Positions 1-7,506 of a stretch of 10,856 bases of DNA are shown one piece after another. Position 1 is the first letter of the stretch. Every line of letters begins with the position of its first letter. The stretch lies in the NCBI RefSeq assembly GCF_000003605.2, contig NW_003116463.1, positions 276,707 to 287,562 on the forward strand. Reading direction: 5' to 3'. This stretch comes from Saccoglossus kowalevskii. Taxonomy: Eukaryota; Hemichordata; Enteropneusta; Harrimaniidae. A program made the position numbers and the translations under genes. The notes under the pieces were generated by a model. It was given only the letters and a program-made list of their open reading frames with translations, was not told where the DNA came from and ran no database searches.

Positions 1-648
1 TCTGAAAGCACTTACATGTAGTCAATGATGGACCAATCAGAAGGCACTTACAGGAAGGCAAAGATGGGTCTGTCTGAAGGCAATTACATGTAGTCAATGA
101 TGGACCAATCAGAAGGCACTTACAGGAAAGCAAAGATGGGTCTGTCTTAAGGCAGTTACATGTAGTCAATGATGAACCAATGAAAAGGCACTTACTGGAA
201 GGCAAATATGAGTCTGTCTGAGAGCAGTTACATGTAGTCAATGATGGACCAATCAGAGGACACTTACAGGAAGGCAAAGATGGATATGTCAGAAGGCAGT
301 TACATCTAGTCAATGATGGACCAATCAGAAGGCACTTACAGGAAGGTAAAGATGGGTCTGTCTGAAAGCACTTACATGTAGTCAATGATGGACCAATCAG
401 AATGCACTTACACGAAAGCAAAGATGGGTCTGTCTGAAGGCAGTTATATGTAGTCAATGATGGACCAATCAGAAGGCACTTACAGGAAAGCAAAGATGGG
501 TCTGTCTGAAAGCAGTTACATGTAGTCAATGATGGACCAATCAGAATGCACGTACAGGAAAGCAAAGATGGGTCAGTCAGATGAAAGTTATGTGTAGTCA
601 ATGACGAGTCTATCAGTAGGTAGATACATGCAAAGGTAATAGCGGGTT
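1..648. repeat. 72-bp tandem array built of two diverged 36-bp halves (9 copies)
   Basis: Units begin at 1, 73, 145, 217, 289, 361, 433, 505 and 577 with exact 72-bp spacing; the ninth is strongly decayed and the array runs off the left edge. Each unit is half A (tctgaaggcagttacatgta... ending gaccaa) plus half B (tcagaaggcacttacaggaa... ending gggtctg). The halves align over 36 bp without a gap, so the array arose from a 36-mer that diverged and was then amplified as a dimer. The first eight copies differ only by scattered substitutions. Half A/B junctions carry gaccaatcag in seven copies. A minus-strand reading frame stays open through the array (see findings). Confidence 0.95.
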
Positions 649-1000
649 TGTCAGAAGACAATGATAGTTTTCTTAGACATGCACAACAACACATACACCA
701 GAAATGGACATATCTGAAATGTTATGCCCCCTAGAATTAAAAAACTAGCAACCTTGTGGTCGGCAGAGCTCCGCTGTGATTGACAAGTGCAGAGAGGCAC
801 CAGTTACTATGTGGATAAGAGAAGTGGAATCTATGACAGTTTGGTAATTGTGGCAATGGTCACTGGAAGGGCAAATCCCATAAGGGGAAACGTATTTGTG
901 TTTGTACCCAGGTAATGCATAAATATGTATAATCGATGAAATTGAAACCGAAACATGAAGTTGTTGTCACTATTACCAAATATATTTTTGCATTATTTTG
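649..1000. other. gene-free stretch with a possible dispersed-repeat fragment
   Basis: AT-rich sequence with no coding signal that I can see. At 755-775 the words tgtggtc and agctccgct occur in the same order, closer together, as in the dispersed element at 9675-9824, so this may be a decayed fragment of it. Nothing else is recognised. Confidence 0.35.
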
Positions 1001-1560
1001 TTACTGTACATGTGACTGAATTGAACATGACAAAGTGACATGTGATCTTGAGATGACCTTGATCTTTCCTTGAGAGATCTTGATGGAGGGGTGACCTTCT
1101 GACCCTCAATACACATGCAATTAACATTTGTATTCGACCTTGACTGGCCTTGAAGATTTCAGGGAGGTATTTTTATGTTCAGTATCACCCATATAAAAGC
1201 AGCAAACTTATAAACCTTGAAATGACCTTGAGCATTTCTGGCAACATTGGCACATTCAGTTCATTTTCCGAGACAATGTGTACTGAGAAAGCCTAGCTTC
1301 CAAATGATACGTACATGTACTGGAGTGAAAAAAATGGAGATATATTCACCAAATGAACAAACTTGTCTACATAATGAATTTCAAAGCAATGTGTTAAGCA
1401 GTTTCGAAGTCAAAAATGCGCAGGAAAAAAAAAACACATCAAAAATAGGCACTTGTCTTAGTGTAATCCATGTCAACAACATTCATGCAAAATTTCAATG
1501 CAATCTGACCATAAATGACAAAAATATTACCAAAAAATAGAGTTTTACATGTGATATAAT
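1001..1560. other. TGACCTTGA-rich dispersed sequence, no gene
   Basis: TGACCTTGA occurs perfectly at 1054-1062 and 1223-1231, with relatives such as gtgaccttctgacc (1091-1104) and gaccttgac (near 1136). Such GACCTTGA-rich stretches are common in bivalve genomes, probably as parts of repeats. An open frame of 97 codons at 1247-1540 (plus) shows no domain or conserved pattern and is probably chance. Confidence 0.4.
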
Positions 1561-1607
1561 AAAATGAACAAATCTGACAGAGGACCATTCCAGGTAGATT
1601 TGGTATG

Positions 1608-1751
1608 AATAGCAAGGCAATCCAGCTGACGGTTTTGGAGAAAAGGTCGTTTGAATGAAAAAAGTACAACATACAACTAATGGACAACGACAGGTGTGGT
1701 CAACCCATGAGCTCTGCTCAGTCATCTTTGATGACAGCGGAACCAATAAAG
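1608..1751. mobile_element. dispersed element, copy 1 (unclassified, non-autonomous)
   Basis: This stretch aligns with 9675-9824 in the same orientation. Shared words include aaggcaatccag, tgacggttttggaga, tgaaaaaagt, tggacaacg, gtggtcaac and gatgacag. Copy 1 lacks or alters a short segment around tggacaacg present in copy 2. A small stem GTCATC-TTT-GATGAC at 1721-1735 is kept in both copies with a different loop. A further partial match (tagcaaggtggcatccattt then gacggtt) lies at 1781-1807, directly downstream. I do not recognise the family; no transposase or tRNA-like head is visible. Confidence 0.7.
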
Positions 1752-1780
1752 TGGAACCGGATATTTATTTACTACTTTTA

Positions 1781-1807
1781 TAGCAAGGTGGCATCCATTT
1801 GACGGTT
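1781..1807. repeat. partial third occurrence of the element's 5' edge
   Basis: tagcaagg, two extra bases, then a segment ending tgacggtt matches the start of copy 1 (tagcaaggcaatccagctga then cggtt) at about 21 of 25 aligned bases. It sits 30 bp beyond copy 1, as a second, truncated element or a terminal direct repeat would. Confidence 0.4.
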
Positions 1808-2364
1808 GAATAACAAATGCAAAATTATAGGTTTTGTTGCAGTGTTATGATATTTATTAGATTTCGTATAAATGGAAAATAAAATAAAATCATTCAGTGT
1901 GAAAAAATGAAACCCTCTCCATAAATATCCCCTGAATTTTACAAGAGTATAAAGTAATGATATAAGTACATCTACACTTAATTGATAATAAACTATCCTT
2001 AAATTAATACTACTTCTAATAATAGGAAAAATTCAATCATTTCAATAAATTACCATAACTTGTTATATACAAAATATTTGTTATTCTCTTGTTGGAGAAT
2101 TGATTGAAACATGTTCTCAAGCCAGTGCATAAAGGTTGCGCTAAGCATCTAGAGGAAGTAAATTTAAAGATTGTAATTTGAAAATTGGTGTATTTATGGT
2201 GCATAAAGACAAAAACAACCAATATGAAAGTGACTTCTTTCATTAAAAATTGCTGTATCACAATTCTTTCTTTGAATTGTCCCAGCATATTCAGCATGAT
2301 CTCAACATCAGCAGTGTTCTTAGTCAACATGATGGGTATCTTTGTCTACTATAATAATTGTTGA
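1808..2364. other. gene-free AT-rich stretch
   Basis: I see nothing beyond chance open frames. The minus-strand frame at 2330-2037 has no recognisable motif. Confidence 0.5.
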
Positions 2365-2650
2365 ACTTGCAGCAAATGTTATCTACAATGATGACTAGCA
2401 ACAAGTGTTATCAATGGTAATGAATAGGATGAAGTGTTAGCTCTGTGGTGATGACTAGGAGCAAGTGTTATTTATAGTGATGACTAGCAGAAAATGCATT
2501 ATGTGGTGTTTACTAGCAACAAGTGTTAGATATGCGACGATGACTAGAAACTAGTGCTATCTATGGACAGGACTAGGAGCAAGTGTTATCTATGTTGTGC
2601 TAACTAGCAACAAGTGTTACCTATGCGATGGTGACTAGCAGCAGCTGGTG
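2365..2650. repeat. degenerate ~30-bp minisatellite
   Basis: The words aagtgtta and gatgactag recur with 28-31 bp spacing, for example aagtgtta at 2403, 2432, 2463, 2521, 2581 and 2613, with diverged versions near 2375, 2491 and 2551. There are about nine units with indels, so this array looks older than the others in the window. Confidence 0.8.
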
Positions 2651-3395
2651 GTGATGATGGGTTTGAATGATGCATAAGTGGGGAAATATATTGGTACATT
2701 CTCATAAAATTTGTCATAGAAATTATCACAAAAAGGTAAAGATGAAAAATTAGTTAAATTCAGGGAATTATTGAAAAAAGGCACATGTAAAAAAAGTCCC
2801 TGGTAAAACTATCACTGGCTACAAATATTGCCATGAAAATAACCTTTGTTCTGTCTTAAAGGTCACCAGTGATTACAATTCTGATTGGATAAGCCAAACT
2901 GTGGTGGTTGTCATGATGCTAATCATCGAACTGCATAGTGGTGAACTTTGACACAAAAAGTCAAAGGTCATCAATTTGCTATTTTCCCCTCACCCATGAA
3001 ATTACTGAACAGTTATATATCATACATTTATAAAGCAACGAAATCAAGTTAATATTGCTCTGTAAGTTATAAGTATCAAATGATTCAACTTTATTTACAA
3101 TAAGGTCCTTTCTGATTTTGAAATTACCGAGTAATCACAATGATATTTTGTTTTACTTTTGTGAGAGTTTGCTGATTGACTACATCAATTTCATACATTG
3201 AGAATAAATTACTAAATTTGGGTTAAAACCCAAGTCACAAAAATGCACTGAGAGAACATAGTAGTATAACAAGATTATATGTTGCTGATTCTCCATCACC
3301 CAAAAACATTTTTTTAACATAGCTATATTTGGTAACAGACATCAGTTAGTCCTTGACTTGCATATAGTCCCTTGTTTATTTTTGATGTTTTTTTC
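2651..3395. other. gene-free stretch
   Basis: AT-rich sequence without coding signal. The only structure noted is an 11-bp inverted repeat at 2942-2970 (tgaactttgac and gtcaaaggtca, spaced by 7). Confidence 0.5.
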
Positions 3396-3482
3396 AATAA
3401 AATCATGGGAGCGTGTAAATGACCAAACCTGTGTTACTGCGATAACCTGGCTTTCACCATTTATACACTCCCATATTTTATT
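3396..3482. mobile_element. 87-bp inverted-repeat element (MITE-like hairpin)
   Basis: The left end aataaaatcatgggagcgtg followed by taaatg matches the reverse complement of the right end (catttata, cactcccat, attttatt) over about 24 bp with two mismatches and a one-base gap. The inner part is only partly self-complementary, with gttactgcgataac at the centre. A T7 run lies immediately left (3388-3394) and a 17-A run right (3488-3504), extending the symmetry. The shape suits a short foldback or MITE element; no target-site duplication was confirmed. Confidence 0.6.
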
Positions 3483-3487
3483 TTATT

Positions 3488-3504
3488 AAAAAAAAAAAAA
3501 AAAA
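3488..3504. repeat. poly-A run (17 A)
   Basis: A homopolymer directly after the inverted repeat. It may be part of the hairpin (opposite the T run at 3388-3394) or the tail of a retrotransposed sequence. Confidence 0.9.
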
Positions 3505-4791
3505 TAATAATCAAGTCTATGGGTTGTCCTCGTTACAAAGAATTCACCCAAGACATACCTTTACACATATGTACAAACAAGACACATATATACAAACAAA
3601 TTCAACATTTTCAACTGTTGTATTTGCTGTAAGATGTATTCATCTAAACAATATAACCTGCAAATATAGACTATACATTTGGAAGATGTAGTCTTCACCA
3701 ATAAATAGGGGAATACATAAGTTCAGTATACCATGTTATATCACAAAGTACCCTATAAGACGGTCTTGCCGAGTTGTTACACTTTGAGAAAAACAGTACA
3801 CCATTTTTTATTTGAAGGATGAATCAATTTGAGAAACTTTAAAATAGTCTGGGTCCAAAGTAATCTTTTCAAAAAGCCTGTAAATATGGTACTCACAGCT
3901 TTATAAAAAGCATGAAAATATAATGTTTATTCTCTATGCAAACGTATGTCACATATCACAGCATGACCCAACAATACTTTGGATTTATACATACATTCAT
4001 ACAAATCAAGTGATTTATTGCACTGTATTCTGCCAATTTGGTCTTTGTAAATTATCAAGTTGAAAACGAAAAACATAAATTAACTTATTATGTAAAATAA
4101 TTATTAAACAGAAAAATGACCAACCATTATGCCTTTATACAAACCCCTCCTTAATTTGATAAGTACAATATATCATGAAAAAATAATGTTTTAACAAAAG
4201 AACTGTTGACATACCAGATGTCAGTCACTCTTATCTACGGTACATATGTTTTAAAGGTTCTTTTAGATGGGAGTATTTTATATCTGTGACTCAATTATTG
4301 TGACCTTTCGCCTTCCTCGTTATGTACATGAATTAAAAGTCCTGGTCCTTTTTAAGATTCAGTCCAGGTTTTCAGATTCAATTTTCAATCTATGATTTTC
4401 AATCTATCAACAACTACTGTCATATTGTAAAAGAATGAATAGAGTTCAGAGACATTTTTACAAACATAATGAATAAAATAATACATGCTATATATAAGTA
4501 CACTTACTATCAAAATGAAACAGGAATTACTGGCATGCTATAAATGTTCTGCTAATATGGATGAAATAGAAACCCTTGCCCTTGACAATGGAATGATGTA
4601 ATAAAACCCTAAACACGGTGGATATTAAAGCTAAAGGAGATAAATTACATTTAATCCCTTATACAATAAATATGTCTCAGAAATTTGTTCAATTTAATGT
4701 TTGAATGAAGAAATCTTACAGATTTCATATTTGTTAAACTTCTTTGTTGAACACATGATTATATACACATGCCAATCCCTGAATGCATGTC
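3505..4791. other. gene-free AT-rich stretch with two tiny duplications
   Basis: A 19-bp tandem duplication lies at 3563-3600 (acacatatgtacaaacaag and a near copy), and a 14-bp one at 4381-4408 (attttcaatctat twice). No coding potential, RNA gene or promoter pattern is seen. Confidence 0.5.
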
Positions 4792-5004
4792 TGTCCTCTG
4801 ATTATCCTGGATAATCCTCTCACTGCAATAGCTGTGTCCTTTGATAATCCTGGATAATCCTCTCACTGCAATAGCTGTGTCCTTTGATAATCCTGGATAA
4901 TCCTCTCACTGCAATAGGCGTGTCCTTTGATAATCCTGGATAATCCTCTCACTGCAATAGACGTGTCCTTTGATAATCCTGGATAATCCTCTCACTGCAA
5001 TAGG
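4792..5004. repeat. 43-bp tandem array (5 copies)
   Basis: Units start at 4792, 4835, 4878, 4921 and 4964 with exact spacing. The core is tgtcctttgataatcctgga followed by taatcctctcactgcaatag. The first unit has gattatcctggataatc, a perfect interrupted palindrome; later units changed one base, giving two TAATCC words each. High identity between copies suggests recent expansion. Confidence 0.95.
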
Positions 5005-5020
5005 TTTAATTCTTGCCCTA

Positions 5021-5092
5021 CCTCTCAGTATATTGACTCCCTATCTCTCTGTATATTGACTCCCTATCTCTCTGTATATTGGCCCCTATAGG
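5021..5092. repeat. 23-bp tandem array (about 3 copies)
   Basis: The unit is tatattgactccctatctct followed by ctg, seen two full times plus flanking partial copies. It sits 17 bp after the 43-bp array but is unrelated in sequence. Confidence 0.85.
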
Positions 5093-5659
5093 ACTTTGAA
5101 ATCAGACATAATTGTGACATTATCAAAACGTCACATTACTTGCATAAATGAAAAAGAAAAAAACAACCTTTTATTGCAATTTCTCTGTTTGAAGTTCACA
5201 CACTTTACATCATATAATAATGTAATAATGAAGGTACTTTAAAGTTCTCACTCCAGTAATGTTGTGTAATGATTGAGAGACTGTACTTTGGTTGTAAAAA
5301 TGTGTGAAAACAGTCAACGGAATGTACAAGAGCTAAACACACAAAAAAGCTAATATACTAGTCTGAAGTCAAACATTTCTAGTACTTACATTCATCTGCT
5401 GCCACTGGCTGCTAAGGAAATAGTTGTCAAACTGATTTGCTATCAGTGGAAAGCTCATTACATAGTCACAAACACATGAATTACTTTCAACAATCATTAC
5501 TTCCAAATAAGACAAATTCTACATATTCCGAGGCGGTTCAACTTAAAACTAAATCAGTAATATACTATTAGTAGCTATATGCTCAGCATAGAAACCATTC
5601 TTGATTCAGTCTGAAGTGTAACAATTCCCAGAAGCAAAGCAATTCACTGTTAAACTTGA
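5093..5659. other. gene-free stretch
   Basis: No coding frame, RNA gene or repeat of note is visible between the 23-bp and 42-bp arrays. Confidence 0.5.
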
Positions 5660-6270
5660 ATTTAAATTTAAGTAAATATGGTATAACGTAACATGACCTA
5701 GTTAGATTTATAAATAAATATGATATAATGTAACATGACCTAGTTAGATCTATAAATAAATATGATATAATGTAACATGACCTAGTTAGATCTAAAAATA
5801 AACATGGTATAATGTAACACGACCTAGTTAGATCTATAAATAAACATGGTATAATGTAACATGACGTAGTTAGATCTATAAATAAATATGGTATAATGTA
5901 ACATGACCTAGTTAGATCTATAAATAAATATGGTATAATGTAACATAACCTAGTTAGATGTACAAGTAAATAAAATGACTGATTTAAATTGATAAATAAA
6001 TATGGTATAACGTAACATGACTGATTTAAATCTATAAATAAATATGGTATGACATAATAAACATGACCTAGTTAGATGTATAAGTAAATATGGCTTAACG
6101 TAAAATGACCTATAATTAAATACGATTTAACATGACATGACCTATTTAGATATATAAGTATATATAATTTAATTTAACATGACCCATTTGACCCATAACT
6201 GATTATGGTATAACAGAACATAACTCATTTACACCTGTAAGTAGATATGGTATAACAAAACATGATTCAG
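5660..6270. repeat. 42-bp tandem array, decaying to the right
   Basis: The word gttag recurs at 5701, 5743, 5785, 5827, 5869, 5911 and 5953 with exact 42-bp spacing; the unit is aataaatatggtataatgta followed by acatgacctagttagatcta and ta. From about 5970 the units keep aataaatatggtat and acatgacc but vary in length and drift until about 6270. On the minus strand each good unit holds TTATTTATA, an AU-rich-element nonamer; on the plus strand it holds TATAAATA and AATAAA. Confidence 0.92.
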
Positions 6271-6660
6271 ACCAATATAATTATCGTATAAAAAATTAAC
6301 TAGTGACAATTACTGATGACCCATCAACAACAGCGGTCACTTATAAATACTGATGCCTGATCCACCAAATATTAGAATAAGGCAAAAGCCTAGAGATTCT
6401 TTTTTTTGCTTTCTTTTTCAAAAAATGGAAAACAGCAGCGAAGGAATTATAAAAAGTAACATTGAAAGCATATTTATGTTGCCGTATTTACATTTATTTT
6501 ATGTTACATTTATGTGGTCAACATTTTAGGCAAAGACACAAAGAGGTGATTTTAAGTTATTTAAAGTATCAATTTAAAAAAAGCAAAACAAGAAACAATG
6601 TCACCTTTCCCAATAAATTTTGAATAATTTCCTAATATTTACAATATACAAAGTCTTCCA
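6271..6660. other. gene-free stretch holding the candidate poly-A site
   Basis: AT-rich sequence between the 42-bp and 21-bp arrays. It contains the minus-strand AATAAA at 6498-6493 and a pyrimidine-rich stretch near 6399-6420. Nothing else is recognised. Confidence 0.45.
6493..6498 (-). terminator. candidate polyadenylation signal AATAAA for unc-13
   Basis: Reading down the minus strand from the stop at 7221, this is the first AATAAA, 722 nt downstream. A T-rich stretch follows further on (minus strand around 6450-6440). If used, the 3' UTR would be about 730-750 nt and would carry the 21-bp tandem array. Other AATAAA words lie further left on this strand (for example near 4014), so a longer 3' UTR is possible; neuronal genes often have alternative ends. 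Confidence 0.4.
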
Positions 6661-6977
6661 CCAGGGTGATAATCTGGTACACCAGGGCGATAATCTGGTA
6701 CACCAGGGCGATAATCTGGTACACCAGGGCGATAATCTGGTATAGTAGGGCGATAATCTGGTATAGTAGGGCAATAATCTGGTACACCAGGGCGATAATC
6801 TGGTATAGTAGGGCAATAATCTGGTACACCAGGGCAATAATCTGGTTCACTCAGGGGTGATAATCTGGCACACTAGAACAATAAACTGGTACACCAGGGC
6901 AATAATCTGGTACACAAGGTTGATAATCTGGTACACTAGGGTGATAATCTGGTACACCAGGGTGATAATCTGGTAAT
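6661..6977. repeat. 21-bp tandem array (about 15 copies) in the probable unc-13 3' UTR
   Basis: The unit is ccagggcgataatctggtac then a. Variants with gtaggg in place of ccaggg are interleaved with the main type. One unit near 6842-6864 is 23 bp long, a 2-bp insertion that shifts all frames. Because 21 is a multiple of three and the unit lacks stops in five of six frames, several repetitive peptides are open on both strands (IIWYTRA, IIALVYQ, RLSPWCT, DYRPGVP). I regard these as by-products, not genes. Confidence 0.93.
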
Positions 6978-7220
6978 CCCAGTGGCGGTGACAAAGATAC
7001 ATCTTTCTGTAAATCATCAGCTACATAATTTGATTTAGTATTAAACACAGTTGGCAATTTGAAAAGAATGGTCACCTTGTGAATATCACAGAGGTAATCA
7101 TGTTCTTGACATTCAGTGGCAAGTCCATCCCTCATGTAGGGTAACGTGATAATACTGGCTACTGGCTATTACTGACATTCGCACCAAGGTCAAAGCAACC
7201 TCGTTGATATTAGTAATCTT
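6978..7220 (-). other. proximal 3' UTR of unc-13 (unique part)
   Basis: This sequence lies between the TAG stop and the 21-bp array and is probably transcribed as 3' UTR. A minus-strand open frame starts at 7135 and reads on into the array as PDYHPGV-type heptads. It has no recognisable domain in its unique part and no splice evidence linking it to unc-13, so I do not call it a gene. Confidence 0.45.
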
Positions 7221-7506
7221 CTACGCATCTCCACTCTCAGTCCTACTTTCAGATTTCAACCGAACGAATTCACTGGCAACTGCATCATTGGTACGCTGAG
7301 ACAAAATACGCAGAATAGTCCAACCAGTATCATCAAGATTAACAGTTCGTCCCAAGGCACACCAGCATGCACAACTGCCACATTCCACAATGTCACGTAA
7401 CTGCATGACTGCTACACCAATCAAATGATCGTCCCTTGCAAAACAATAGTCTTTAACACATATATGCAATTCATAGGCATCGGGATCATCTTCATTACCC
7501 AGAATA
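7221..7506 (-). CDS. unc-13: unc-13 exon F (last coding exon, C-terminus and stop)
   Basis: The acceptor is ..tttttattgcag, and one base completes the split Phe codon. The exon then encodes 94 residues starting [20 protein letters not shown] and including [23 protein letters not shown] and [16 protein letters not shown], ending at TAG (7223-7221). These are the last C2C strands and the short acidic tail typical of UNC13 proteins. An in-frame ATG-started extension reaches 7634, but it is intron sequence: it is hydrophobic, unlike the family, and preceded by an acceptor that fits the split codon. Confidence 0.96.

Noticed and set aside
1-648. Regularly spaced repeats considered as a CRISPR array.
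   Set aside because: Both halves of each unit are repeated, so there are no unique spacers, and the gene context is animal with spliceosomal introns.
1247-1540. A 97-codon plus-strand open frame.
   Set aside because: No domain, biased composition or splice context, and the region looks like dispersed repeat sequence.
2037-2330. A 97-codon minus-strand open frame.
   Set aside because: AT-rich chance frame with no motif I recognise.
6601-6860. Repetitive open frames on both strands across the 21-bp array (WYTRAII, IIALVYQ and RLSPWCT peptides).
   Set aside because: The 21-bp unit lacks stops in five of six frames, so long frames are automatic; no unique flanking protein or domain accompanies them.
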